Below are positions 49,856-63,000 of a stretch of 64,000 bases of DNA, one piece after another (the stretch's first letter is position 1; every line of letters begins with the position of its first letter). Both the position numbers and the translations under genes were made by a program. This DNA is from Stichopus chloronotus (taxonomy: Eukaryota > Echinodermata > Holothuroidea > Aspidochirotida > Stichopodidae). The notes under the pieces are model-generated. The model was not told the DNA's origin and did no database searches. It saw only the letters and a list, made by a program, of their open reading frames with translations. The stretch is from positions 12,234,643-12,298,642 of the forward strand of contig CM037845.1 in NCBI GenBank assembly GCA_021234535.1. Reading direction: 5' to 3'.

Positions 49856-50560
49856 CTAATTTTTAGAAGTCAGTTCATGCATGAGGTAGATTACGCTCGC
49901 ACAACTCGTGACACAGCATGCTCTGTGGATAAAAGTGGTGTGAAAGCAGGTGTGTGCATCAGTTAGAGGTTTTCTCTCTTTCTCGTTACCTTTCATGTTT
50001 GCCAGAGATGGAGAAAGAAGAAAAAAACTCTCTCTCTCAGTGTTCAAGTCAAAGGTCCAATATGTCCCCAGCTGGTATATTATGGGTGTTGAAATGTTTG
50101 TACAGTGGACAGCAGTGGTTAGATGGGAGATGTTACAGACAGAACCAAATATAACAAAATGCCTGCAAAAGCTATAACAGATGAAAAGCGTAGAGTCAGA
50201 GTTTATGAGAACGTGTTTAGATGTTCAAGAAGTTAAATAAAGTTTATCGTAGTGTGTGACAGGTTAAGACTGCAGTGACATGTAAATATACATCTGTTTT
50301 TGAGCCCATCGAAAATTCCATCCACAAACTTGAAGTGTGTTTCAAAGTAATGAAAAGAAGATATATATATGCCTTATATAGAATCCTTGGTTGTTTCGTG
50401 ACAGTTGCCAGTCGGTGGAAGTGAATGTCTGTTTGTTTATTTGTTTCGTGTCTTGTAAATCGACAGAACCAAGAGACTTTGGTGTACCTCAAGCCTTCAT
50501 GGGAAAACTGGATTCTATTTTGCAATATTTTTTGTTATCATGCAATAAAGTGTAGATAAA
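49856..50560 (+). other. SSAT 3-prime UTR with candidate poly(A) signals
   Basis: AATAAA at 50236-50241 and 50544-50549 downstream of the stop. The second, in tgcaataaagtgtag, is followed by a T/G-rich stretch as expected for a cleavage site. Confidence 0.5.
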
Positions 50561-51379
50561 GTGAGTGCCATTATTTGCCTGATCAGCCATTCGTGCTGCT
50601 TTTTGTGCCACAATCTCAAGAATATTTTTAATTAATCCGACGTTGTCAGCTCGCAGTGAACAGTCAGAGGGTTTTGCATTGCTCTTTGTTTAAAAAATGC
50701 AATTGTTTACTGTGCATTTCAGTGCTGAAATTCAGTGGTCTAGTTTGAAACGAAATTGTGTGTATTGGTGTAGCTGTATGTGTTAATGATACCTGACTTG
50801 ATCCAGTAGTGCAAAGTTATTTTATTTCTTTTCTTTTTTTGCTCTGGCTGTCTGTATAAAGCTAGGATTCCATAGGTACGAAGATGGATATGGAATGCGG
50901 TGTGACCTGGTGCGCTTGTATTGTCCAGTTGAGGAAATTCGAGCTACGAACGAGTAACATTAACCTAGGACGTTTCATAGTCCTAGCCAGGCTAGACCCT
51001 GCGTCATGTAAATTTAAAGCCTGGCCTATCTGAATAGCCATCCTTATAAAAAATAACAGCCGAGGCCTAATATTCTTTAAGCCGTGCATTTCCGTGATAT
51101 TCGTAGGATTGGGCCTGTTTTGGAATTTGAAAGACAACATGTTAGCGGCACACATGACATAAGACCTAAGCTGTGTGAAATCTCAATACTGATGCTACAC
51201 ACTTGCATACAGCTATACCCAAGATTACGTTAAGCCACACAAGTACCATGCATGTCTCCTCTCTTCATGACATTTTTAATGCTTTACCAGATATTTTGAG
51301 TTAGTATCGCATTCCTATGTTATGCAAGCTCTTCATCACATAGAGCTGGATGTTGTCTCACCAGTTCGCTTAGCTTTTT

Positions 51380-51740
51380 GGTTCCTTGCGTTAGCAAAGG
51401 AACCTATGCAGTCAGGTTGGCGTGTGTGTATGTGTGTGCATCTGTGACACTTGCTTAGGATAGCTCTAACTCAATAGAGGAAAGTCAGATAAAAGTCAAA
51501 CTTGGTATGTAGGTTCGCCATATTGAGAAGGTGTGCCCTATCGTTTTTGGTGGAGGTCAAAGGTCATCTGGGGGAACTGGGGCAAAAGTCTGTTTTGCTA
51601 GGGTACGCTGTAACTCAATAAGGGAATGTCAGATGAAAGTCAAACTTGGTATGTAGTTTCGCCATATTGGGAAGGTGCGCCCTATCGTTTTTGGTGGAGG
51701 TCAAAGGTCATCTGGGGGAACTGGGGGCAAAAGTCTGAAA
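51380..51740 (+). mobile_element. Partial Helentron-like element, 5-prime part
   Basis: Begins TTTTTGGTTCCTTGCG, whose GGTTCCTTGC pairs with GCAAAGGAACC as a hairpin. A GT-rich tract and two units follow, with GTCAAACTTGGTATGTAG, GCCATATTG and TTTTTGGTGGAGGTCAAAGG. Both units have a perfect AGGTCAAAGGTCA (51554-51566, 51698-51710). The right end is missing. Confidence 0.75.
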
Positions 51741-52259
51741 ACCTTATGCTATGGATGCTCATATGTACCATCAGTCCCCTCCAGTGCATCATGAAAGTAC
51801 TGCTTGAGTTAGCAATTTCTTGATCAAATGAAAAAGAAGCAGTGTTGTTTGCACTACTGTAGGTGGTCACACCAGGCAAGTTTTGGCTGGATCAGTTTAC
51901 CTCCTTGTGCCTGAGTGCTAATGTGTGCATTCATGTAAGTGTCTTTTCAATTAGTGAGGTGGGCAGGTAGCAATGAAAGATAATAAGTCAATTGGTGTTC
52001 TTACCAGTTTCAACTAGACCCCAGTAGTTCCCCCCAGGGCATACTATCAGGTTATTGGACTTTAAAGGGGCATAGATGGGATAAGCCATATTGCAATTTG
52101 CAGAGCCCCTTCTTGAAATGAGAAATGCTCAGCTGTTTGTGTTTTGTAAAATGAATGGGATATTGCTGTATATTGCAGAAATCAACATCTTCAATTCATT
52201 GCATTAATTGAAATGGCTTCTTTGATATTTATGAACTCAGGCATATCATTTTACAGTAT

Positions 52260-52700
52260 GTATATTCCAAGTACAAGGAACCATAGTGCCCCTAGGCTGT
52301 TGTGAAATCATGCAAAATACTTCTTCTCTTACAGATTGTATGTAACACTGTTGATGGTTGGTCACATAAGTGCTATGGAAGTGGTTCCATGTGGGTGCAT
52401 GTTTGTCATGTTTGGCGTCCAATGTCTGAAACGGGCCATTTTATAGAAGCATGAAATGTGTTTCTCTCTCTACAGATTTTATGTTACAAAAGTGAGAGTT
52501 CATGGTCAGAAATGGACCATAAAGGCTATTGTACAAAATAATGCAATATGCTCCCTTTTACTTCATAATATGCTCTCCATCTGTGCAAGGAACCAGAGTG
52601 CCCTTGGGCTGTTGTTGATTTCTAAAACACACAAATTGTGTCTCCCTTTCAAGATTTTGAGTTTACGAACGAGCGAAAATGGTCGTGACATGAGCACTTG
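52260..52700 (+). repeat. Diverged tandem repeat, period roughly 155-165 bp
   Basis: CAAGGAACCA..GTGCCC..GGCTGTTGT occurs at 52275 and 52586, and TACAGATTxTATGTxAC-like blocks at 52329, 52482 and 52650. Copies are strongly diverged. Confidence 0.5.
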
Positions 52701-53927
52701 TACAGGAAATGATGTCACACCAATTATTTATCAGATGTGGATAACATTGAAATTGCTGTGTTGTATAGCGATCGAGTTTACTGCATGCGTACCCAGTTCC
52801 AAAAATTCATCTGCACCCGCATAGATTGAATCAGATAAGTTGAAACTCAGTGTGGGGGATTTTTTCTCTAATGTATCCGTGTCTGTACTTATGGAATCCT
52901 ACAGGTAGCTTAAGAGCACCTTCTGAGATATGTTGCAATCTTTGTGGGGCAGTTAGTTCTGCTGTGTTTGCGTTGTTTGCCTGGTGGTTATTTGCTCTAG
53001 TCAGGGGAGTAAAGTTTGTGCATTTGAGGTGATGTACGGTATGTGGATATGTGAGGGGTGGATAGAGATAGGAAGGGGTGGGGGTGGGGTGGAGAATGGA
53101 TAGAGCGGAGTGAACAGTGAGGTGTGCCTATGCGATACCGAACCTAATATAAAAAATGAAAATACTCCTGGACTACTAAGTCTGTGGTTTCTGATATGTT
53201 AGTTCAAGTAGTTATGCATAGTATGGTTGACGTCAATGTCACTTTGTGAGCAGAGTTCCAAATGTGACAATAGCAGAAATCCTGTGTTTACAGATTGTGA
53301 CTATCAAGACCAATTTAAGGCTTGTGTAATGAAGGGTGAATTTTGATGAAACTTGGTGCATTTCAGAGGGCCAGTAAGTTAAGCAGTGTTGACATCGTTT
53401 TCTTTTTCAATAGTATTTTACTTCTGCAAAATCCTGAAATCATCAAAAGTACAATATTCTCCAGTGATGAAATATTCATAATGTATGTGTGTCTTTCCTG
53501 TAATGTGGTTAAAAAAGTTATTTTTTTTAATGAGAACCATTGGTTGACCTAAAACATGTTTGATGTTATATGACTTATTTTCAACTTTTTGCAATAAACA
53601 TTGTTGTCCCTATTGCAAGTACTGTCAAGGTCAAGGTCATTCAGTTGCAGCGTAAGTAAATTTTGGAAATTTTTAGCAATTGTTTAATTTCTCATTTGGT
53701 TTTTAATATTTTATGGATGTTGGTGTCTGCTAGTCCCATCTTTGAGCTGCAAATGCATTCGTTCAGGAAGTTTGAGTGTGTGGAACGGTTCTACTTCTAT
53801 CTCTGAATACGTGCTGCCAGCCCTGCCACATACTTAAATTCACATTTCAGGCTTTTCTATGATCTGCGACGGTTGTAACATGACCTTAGGGTCAATGGAT
53901 AAAGACGTTGGGAAAGCGTTGCACCTT

Positions 53928-54275
53928 GAGGGTCAGATGTCCTGCTTGACCTGCATTCTTGAATGTTAAAGAGGTCAGGTTTGCAGCTTGACCTGCATTC
54001 TTGAATATTAAAGAGGTCAGATTACAGCTTGACCTACATTCATGAAAATTAAAGAGGTCAGGTGTGCTGCTTGACCTGTATTCTTGAATATTGAAGAGGT
54101 CAGGTGTACAACTTGACTTGCATTCTTGAATATTAAATAAGTCATGAGTGTATCTAGACCTGCATTCTTGAATATTAAACAGGTCAGGTTTGCAAGTTGA
54201 CCTGAAACTTGAATATTAAACAGGTCACATGTGCAGCTAGACCTGCATTCATGAATATTAAACAGGTTGGGTCTG
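53928..54275 (+). repeat. Eight-copy 42-bp minisatellite with AGGTCA/TGACCT half-sites
   Basis: The unit reads GAGGTCAGGTTTGCAGCTTG, then ACCTGCATTCTTGAATATTAAA, repeated about eight times with small changes. Most units contain AGGTCA followed about 11 bp later by TGACCT or AGACCT. Confidence 0.95.
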
Positions 54276-57200
54276 CAGTTCCACCAGTGAGTATTGCTTC
54301 CATTGGTGCTGAGATTTTGAAAGTCTGGCTCATACTGGTTGAAGTTAACAATTTTTCCAGCATGATATGCTGTTTAACTGTGAAGCAAGTATTTCAATTG
54401 TCCATATTATTGTTTCTATGATCCAATAAGCAAGCTGTAAGAAACTCCAGGGAGAATGATATGACCTCTGGCTAGCAAATCTCTTGACTTGAGATGAAAG
54501 GTCCTCTGGGTTTGCTCAATGATATACCAGATAATTATCCAAATATTGCCACCACACCCTTTTTCCAGTTCGATGGTCAATTTTGTTTATATTTAGTTTG
54601 TATCAGAGTTTCTCATAGAGGACTTTTGAATAACCTGAGAAAATTGTGTGTATCTTCTTAGTGTCTGAGGACTCTGTGACCTGGTCAAGGACCAGAGAGA
54701 GAACACCGCTGCAATTATTTGACAGATTGCAGCCCACACCACAAGATACCATGTCTGATAATGGCAGAGGTGTCAGAGAAGCAACCGTATACTGTACACG
54801 CAGAGGTTTCACCCTCTTCTTTTTTGTAAAACTCGCTGGTAGTTTGTCATTAAAGGTCACACGCTTCCTTGTTTCAAAAGAACAATGTAGGGCAATGGAA
54901 ACAAAACAGTTTCATAAAAGTGCATCAACTGGTGAAGGTCATACGTTATGCCATTCTCTTAAGCAATGCTGAATATTGTTTCCTATGTCGTTAGGGGTCA
55001 GCCCTTCCTTAAAAAAAAAAGCCATGCAGAACGAGCTCGCTTCAAATTTGTAAGAGGTCATTTTCACACAACCTTAACCTGAATTGTTCTGCACTAAGGT
55101 ATCTCAGTGGCATGTGATATTAGTCATCAGTATTTACCTCTAGATGTATCAGTAGTGTCTGGAATTCAATGGGAAGATTCTCCTCCTGAGTCAATGAGTG
55201 CCATGTTTTTTTTACTTTTGCTCCATAGCGATAAAGCCATTGTTTGGCTGCACGCCACATGACTGACGCTGACCACAGGATTTAAGGGTATTAAACAGCT
55301 CTCATTTCAACACCAACTGTTTTCCCTTGATAAACACACCAGATTACTTCCTTATAGTGACTAGAAAGTTGGTGACCAGAGAAAACACAAAATGTGAAGG
55401 GAATATTCAGATGCAGAAAGTCACATGCCATTTACAGAGTATCACCTGAGTGTTTTGTGAGAAAGGTGCAAGATTTGATCAAAGGTTTGGCTGAGCTGTT
55501 TTTTTCATTTGCAGCAAACTTTGAAACTAGATTATTTGAATAACAGGATATGTGGTAGTATATGATATTTTTCAACTCTCAGGGTTAAAAAAAGTTCAGA
55601 TTGAATTGTGTTGTCTCCATGAGGTAATCTTTGGAGATCACATTCACATTTCAGCAGCCTGGCATCATTTTAGCTAAAGTGAACTTCGTATCTCAGTTTT
55701 AAGTCACCTCTTTGTTGGCCGCACTCACAACTTTAAATGTTGATCACTTTGTCGATGACCGTGGTTTTGTTCTTGTTTTGCACTGATCTTGCTTGCTGTA
55801 AAGGTCTAACTTTTCCTTTAGAAAATATTTCCAATATCTCCTCAATACCAAAATGAGAATGTTCACTAAGTGTGCTTTCTTTGAGACAGTACATATACTG
55901 CATGATTTTGTGGCGTCAGCAGTCTTATCAATGTGTGTGATATTATTTGGCGATTCTACTTTAGTTGTTCTAATTTTTACATCATCTGTACTTGGTGCTC
56001 TTCATAATCCGAGTTAAAAAAGAAGAAGAAAGAAGTGGGATGGGAACTGAAAATGTGATGGAAAGATTTCCCCCATGGCACATTTTTGGCACTTTTCCTG
56101 ATCAAGGTTAAATCATTCGGCAGATGCATAGTATACTACCTTATGGTGGTAAGCTACCCTGATTGTTACATTGGTTGGGTGCATGGGTAGCTTTTCGTTT
56201 AAGCATCTGTGTGTGTCTTTTATCGGAGATGAGTAACACCTAAAAAAGGGTACAAAATGTCGTGTAGAGCATCAAAATAGATACTGCGTACCTTCACAAG
56301 AATGAAAGATTCGTGAGCGAAAAGTTTGTCCGCAAGTTTGTTTGAATTTCCCATTTTCTTTACCATTAAATGTTTGACAAATTCCTTGCCACTCTCGTCC
56401 GCAGCATCCATTATCATCATTGGGTCCTTTGTCGATATCATTTAACGTTTGAATCGCTTAGTTCATTCGGTCTCTTTAACATGGTATGGGATGTCTACGT
56501 TTTGAATGATTTTTCTGTGGGGATTTCATGATTACACTTTGAAAGTGGTAAATTTAATATAAAAAACAAATGGAGAATTGATGCAATTGATATTCTTTGT
56601 TTTTTTCTTGATATTCTCCAATGTCTGTCATTTGAGCGAATATCATTTGCACTGAACTTATTGCCATATTGCCCCAAAAATTTAGTAGCATGCCAATCTG
56701 AAAAGAAAAAAAAAAAGAAAAAAAAATTAAAACCACAGACCTGTCCAATTACTGTCAAGTCCATAGCTAGGTCAGATTCTCTTGGGGGAATAGAAGTTTT
56801 GGCCAACATTTGTGACAAAATGTAAATTTTTTCACCCTACGAAATTCTAGGGAAGAGGGCAAACATTTTGGTAGGGAAAGCAGTGACCCCTGTCCCCTGC
56901 AATCCTGTGTGAAATGCCAAGTCCTCTCTCCTAGCTGTGGCTGTGAAATGTTAATCAACATAGATACAGTACTCCACTATGGAAGTCATTGCAGGTTTAT
57001 TTCCCGACCATGAGGTCAGGTCCATCATATGATCAGGGTGATTTGCAGCAGAAGTCTCCTATTGTGGTGTCTGACTTAAGTTTTGCCAAATGTTTAGTAA
57101 CCTTGCCATGATAATAAGAAATATGTATACCCTGTTCTTACGGTGCCTGTACTCACTGCTGGAAGCAAAGAATTTATGGAACAAAACTCAGATGAAGTGA

Positions 57201-59665
57201 GTGACATCTACCAAACCAAGTTTGATGTAAAAGCCAGCGTTGAGAAGATTTCATAAGCAACAAAAATTTCATTTGTTATCAGATCTTTTATGGATGCCAC
57301 GGTGATGACCCTTAATAAGTTAGTGACCTTGACTTCAATTTGTGCTCCAGTTATATCCCAGTGCAGGAAGTAGAAAATGGAAGTGAAAGTTACTCTGTTG
57401 ACACTGGGCAAGTTGCTTTTAATCTTTCTTCCTGGATGGTAGAATTTTTTTTTTTTAACCCTGCCTCTTTGTCTCCATGGATAAATCATGAAAGAGGACA
57501 ATGGTTGATGTGCAAAAGATGCAGTTGAAGGTTTAATGGCAGTGCGGTAAAACAGGAAATTTCAACTCGATTATTATTGCCAGATTTTTCATTGAATTTT
57601 GTCAGTGGAAGGGGGGGGGGGGGTAAACCCCTGCAGTTGAGTTTTTTTTTTCACTTACGACAAGTTTATCTTTAGAAAGGGGATTATCCACACAATCGAT
57701 TTGAAATGGATGTGAATCTTTGGAAAGATGCATGTTCCGTCGGTGGTCTTTTTTGAGGTACTGTATAAACTAGAGTGCCTTAGTTGAACCCCGATCTGCC
57801 CATGCCCCAACTAAAAATGTTTTCCTTAGCCACTGATACCAGCTGGAGATGGTAGTTGGAACAACTTAGGAACAGCCGAAATATGGAATGCTGGAGGGGT
57901 GAGGTCAGCAATTTCCAATAGGTTCTGTGGTGGCACCGTGGGGGCAGTGTCATATCTTGATGAGGTTAGAATCCCTTAGGTGATCATGGTCAGTCTCGCC
58001 TGTGGTAACATACTTAAACTGAAACCTTTGCAACAAAAATCATCAGCCTGGTGGTTAGTGTGACAGATTTTTTAACGAGGAGTAAACGCCGTCATTTGCA
58101 CATAAACACCTCATGTCCTCATAAATTTCTCTCACTTTATATGAAAATCGTGTATGGAGAATGCTTTTCCTGCATGATATTACAAGATGCGATAACTAGA
58201 GATGCTGTCGTGGTTATCATGGTGTGTCTCCTCTTGAGAAGGTGCAAGCATGTGCGATATAGGAGGGACAGGTAACGAAAGATACCTGCTGACGAATATA
58301 TTCGCCCAACAGAACAACAGGGACCACTACTTATATTGTTCAGTGACATTTACGTTCACCAATACCTTTCCCATCCCCTTTTCTCCACAAAACTTCCGGA
58401 TCACGTAAACTTATGACAAACTTTTTAGTCAGCTGAAGTTGATGTCATGAATGAACCCAAACTCATCAGAGCTAACTGACATTTTTTTGCAAAGTCTGTA
58501 GGGGCAAAGATGAAAATCTTTGCAAATGTCAGGACTCGCGGCAACAGTCGCATTTGTCAGCAAGTGTTACCCACAGGACAAACTACTACTGCAGCTCACG
58601 AGCAGACCTCACATCTCCGGAGTTAAAGATGTCAGGATAATTTGTGATAGTGAATATGATCACAGACTTAAGCAACCTCAAAAATGGCAAACCTTAAGGT
58701 TCTCCGAGGGAAAACCTAGAAATCACATTTCAAACTTGGAGGTTTAAGAGAAAAGCTTATATGTCAACATGTTTCCTACACTTAGGAGGACTTAGATGTT
58801 CTCTCTTCTTTCTCTTATAAAGTATCTGTGGTGGGAATGTCTCTTGCTAAACTAGTCACATTTTCTGGAAAGGATACACCAGCAATTCAATTATAAATTA
58901 GGACAAGCAGCGACGGAGAGCATTGATCTCGGTCTGATTTAAACTAGGGAGTGTGATGCATGGCTAGAAAGTGATTTCAATATACATTTCCTCTGGTATT
59001 TTCTCTGTGAACTGATGCCCGAAATCACGAGACACTGTGAAACCAAAACAATTGGCAAATCTGTGGTCATGAAACTGATATATACTGAAACTTTGACATG
59101 ACAAAGAAGAAAGCAGAATGTGATATTTAATTACAAGCTGAGTTTTATTCTACTGTGAAACTTTTGCAAGGCTTTTAAGAGAGCTGGGCATTTAAATAAA
59201 AGGAGAAAAAAAAAGACATTCTTTCATGAAAGCTTTTAATATTCCCATAGAATTTCTGTAGAATTTGAACTTAAATGTGGCTGTTGGTGACTTGAACATT
59301 ATGATAAAACTATGTCAACATTATCTGTGAAAAACTTAAAATAATTATTCATTGATCAATATTCAGCACTAGTTTGAGCTTACTTTTAACATGACGATAA
59401 AATTTTGAAGATTGTATGTAGGGAAATTCAACCAATGTTGAAACAGGTCTGAGCTAATTTTTGTATCTTAATGGTCCTTGCTTACAAGAAAGGGTTGTTT
59501 TAAACAGATGTCATTACAACCAACTAGAAAAGAGAACACAATACTTGACTGTCTATATTATTCTATATTAACATATTAATAAAAGGGGAATAATCTAAGT
59601 CTTAGAATAAATAGTAATAGATCTGTTTACTTTAATGATAAATTTCTCTCATGCTTTTGTACAAT

Positions 59666-60079
59666 TCAATGCAAGACAGGTGTTTGGGTGCACCTGTACC
59701 GTATCTCTAGGTACTTGAAGGTTTTGGGACAGGGGTCTTCGCCTCCAAACTCCTGAACGCTGGATTTCATATCACACTGGTGCTTGCCCTGGCACTTGAG
59801 TTTGGTAATCATTGGCGCCGAGATTGAACGGCAGTCCTGGTCCCGGACCTTCGTGTGAGGGCACACCTCGGCTCCAGCGGTCCGGCCAAAGGTGGTGTCA
59901 ATGATATCCACATACTGGTGCCAGCAGTTGAGCTCTAGGTGCTCATTTTGGCAGATGGTCACGGTGATGTCGCCATAAATCTCTCGTTCTGCCGGGCGCC
60001 ACTGACAGGCAAATTGTACCTGGAGGTATTTGTACTTGTGGACACAAATGTCGCCGAATCTTCTTGGAATGGCAGGAAC
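59666..60079 (-). CDS. Lectin gene terminal exon: end of SUEL 1 and whole SUEL 2
   Basis: After acceptor cgtctcttccag. The first half supplies the end of domain 1 (FGDIC, KYKYLQVQFAC). The second half is a complete SUEL domain: VTICQNEHLELNC, FGRT, GKHQC, EDPCPKTFKYLEIRYRC. Domain 2 keeps the FGR, DPC and KYL signature motifs of rhamnose-binding lectins. Stop TGA/TAA-type at 59666-59668, six residues after the last consensus position. Confidence 0.9.
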   Translation of the reverse strand, partial: VPAIPRRFGDICVHKYKYLQVQFACQWRPAEREIYGDITVTICQNEHLELNCWHQYVDIIDTTFGRTAGAEVCPHTKVRDQDCRSISAPMITKLKCQGKHQCDMKSSVQEFGGEDPCPKTFKYLEIRYRCTQTPVLH

Positions 60080-63000
60080 CTGGAAGAGACGGGGGGAAGT
60101 GAGTCATCGCATGTAATCACCCGCCTACTCTGTGATGCCATCTACATACTCTGTGATGCCATCTACCTACACTGTGATGCCATCCACCTACACTCTGTGA
60201 TGCCATCCACTTACACCCTGTGATGCCATCCACCTACTCTCTGATGCCATCCAGTTGTTCCTTGAAAGTCAAACCTTTCAGAAATATCTATCACAAAGCT
60301 TAAAACATATTCCAAATGGTTCAACTCCCCATTTCAAAATAACATTCCTGAGCTGAGATAGAACATGTTGAAGTTTATTCACTCAATCTTCCAAAGGTAA
60401 AATACATAAACAATTTGTGATGTCATTCTTGTGCCACTCTCAATTACTTTCTTTGTTCACCATTTCTTGGGAATTTCTTTGCATTTAGTCAGGGAATGTG
60501 AACAGTGTCTTACTAGCATGCAGGGGAGGGGGTGACTGTCGGGTAGTGCGGTGACTAAACAATACAGGCCATCTCGATACAACCTGCCATGTAAGAAAAC
60601 AGTGAACTTTTTGAGATTATGTATATACATTTTAATCTCAAAAGGAAACAAAGCAGGTAATGTGAGTTCTGCAAGACGGGTGTTACAAATTAATGCAAAA
60701 ATGACTACCAGTGGTTCAAATGGAGTGAATATCTTTTAACATTTTATATCTAACCAGTGGAACAAGCTATGATGATTGGACTTGGATTAATCGGATTTAT
60801 TTTTTAACTTTTAAAATGCAAAATGATCTTGAAATTCTATATTTTAGGTACACTTTTATTGTCTAAACTGAGGCTTAACACAGGAGTTGGTGCAAGAATT
60901 CTCTGCACCAGTTCTCTCCTTCTGACAGCTTTCCTGCTCTGGAACTGCTGACTAAAATATACTCCTCATGATTTTGAAATAGAAGACCGACGTATTGCTT
61001 TCCATCCATCCTAAACTACCATATCAGTGAAGGGTAGGCTTAAAGTGAATTTTGTAGTGAGATGACAAACTGTAACCATTTCCTACCTTGGATTGATCCC
61101 TCCTACATTTCTCATTGCTAAATTTTCATTCAAGATGTGAGATAGAATTAACAGTGACACCCTCTTTTATTGTGCATTGTACAATGCCACCCAACTGACT
61201 TCATCTGAGACGGATCGAAACGACAGAGCTCCGTCCTTTGGACCTTTTTGACATCCAGATGACCCTGAAATTTGGCAACACCTTTGAAAACTTTGCTCTG
61301 GGTTTTACAAGTATCTTAACTTCAAGTAATGTAATGTAGCTTGTGTGCGAGTACTTTCATGCACACTTCTTGGCACTTACAGAACAGTAGTGTTTGCCCT
61401 CGCATAATGGCAGCAGCTGGTTCTCCGCGTTGACGCTCTCGGGGCACTCCTGGTCGGGGTACTGAAGGGCGGTGCACACTCCCGTGCTCTGGAGTCCTCC
61501 AAATACAGCACTCTGTATCTGAATGTACAGATCACCGCAGTCCATGTAAATGGTTTGACCGGCAGAGACCAGAGCGTGAAGTGGATGTTCGATAGCTGTG
61601 AGGCGGGAGAGGAGGAGAAGAAGTGTGGACAGAGACGCAAGATTGTACCGGTTTGTAAATGCCACATTTCCATTTTCTCTTATGTTCTCTAATTTTGGAT
61701 TGATTTTCATTTTTCAAAGAAATTAATTTTCTATTTTGCAAAGACAGAATTCAACAATGTAATCTGCGTTACTGTAAGCTGTGTTGTTCATTGCCTGTGT
61801 GCATACATACAGCAGTGTGAAGACACTTGCTTTCTGTCCTAGCTGTACACAATGTACTTCCATGTATTAAATCGTCACGATGTTGCTCCGTGTGGAGCGG
61901 ATGTATTTTGTAGTGACCATGAAACAGAGATCTCGTCAGCCATTCACACATTCAGTGCAGTCATCGGGTCTGGGACTGCACATGACATGACAGTCATTCA
62001 AAAATGATGGCAAAATACTTAAAGTCCTATACATTTCTACTTTCAATTTCTTTCAATTTTTCCACATAATTTGTTTGTCTTCTCGATCCTGCATCCTATG
62101 TGCTGTGATTTCCTTGGTTTTTCCCCCCGTTTTCTGCCAAAACGCTAAACTCTTGTCTTTACCTCTGGAGCCATTGTGAGAAAAGAACCAGAATGTAAAA
62201 GATGTGACTGAATCCTATTGGTGATGATCGGCATCACATTACAGACAAGACAGATAAGACATCGCAATTCTAACGAGTCCTACATTTAAAGGGAATTAGG
62301 GCGTTTAGAATACACCAACATGGCATACAAAGAAAATTGCTTAATTCATTGTTAAACCCTTCAATTTCATCAATTAACATCTTCAAAAGCATCATCTCCT
62401 CAAAACATTATGCACGTGATGAGTAACGGAAGAGCATCGTTTGAATTTTGAAAAGTTTGGGTGAACAAATTATTGTTGTGCAACAAATAACTGAATTTCT
62501 ATCCGTGAGAACCTTTTTTTTTTCTTGAAAAGAAGGCTACTATCCTTCCTTATTTTGAATAATCTATCATCCTATGTCCACAAACACTGGCTTTACAAAT
62601 ACCGTTGTCTTCCGTGAAACAAACGCCTTACTTCCCTTTAAAGACAAAGCCTTCTTGCACACTGTTACGAAAACGACATTGCAAACTGGATGGCAAGGTC
62701 TCCGAGGTCACTCACTTTGACAGATGAGCCCATTGCCACCGTAGCCTTGATTACAGTAGCAGCCACTCTCGCCGTCCCTGATCTGACACTGGGCATTTTG
62801 TCCGCAAGCGAACGGCATGCAGCAGAGCTCCCCGCCTGGCAGGCACTCGCAATGTCCGGTGCAACCTTCCCTGGTAAAAGCATACTCCACCTGAGAAAAT
62901 GAGAGCAAAAATGTTTAGTGAAAATGACAGATTAAACATACACAGACTTTGCGCACTAAAGCATGTGGGATATGCATGTGGGATATGTGTGAACCTTTGT

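Larger units (their letters stand above)
50561..59665. other. Intergenic region between SSAT and lectin gene, no gene recognised
   Basis: Contains a partial Helentron-like repeat (51380-51740), weak tandem repeats (52260-52700), the AGGTCA minisatellite (53928-54275) and a 13-base G run (57611). Open frames are short and lack recognisable domains. Minus-strand AATAAA (TTTATT at 59144-59149) could serve the lectin gene. Confidence 0.6.

Noticed and set aside
54603..54972. Opposing open frames of 85 and 108 residues
   Set aside because: No recognisable domain, no flanking splice signals of quality and no composition shift; likely chance.
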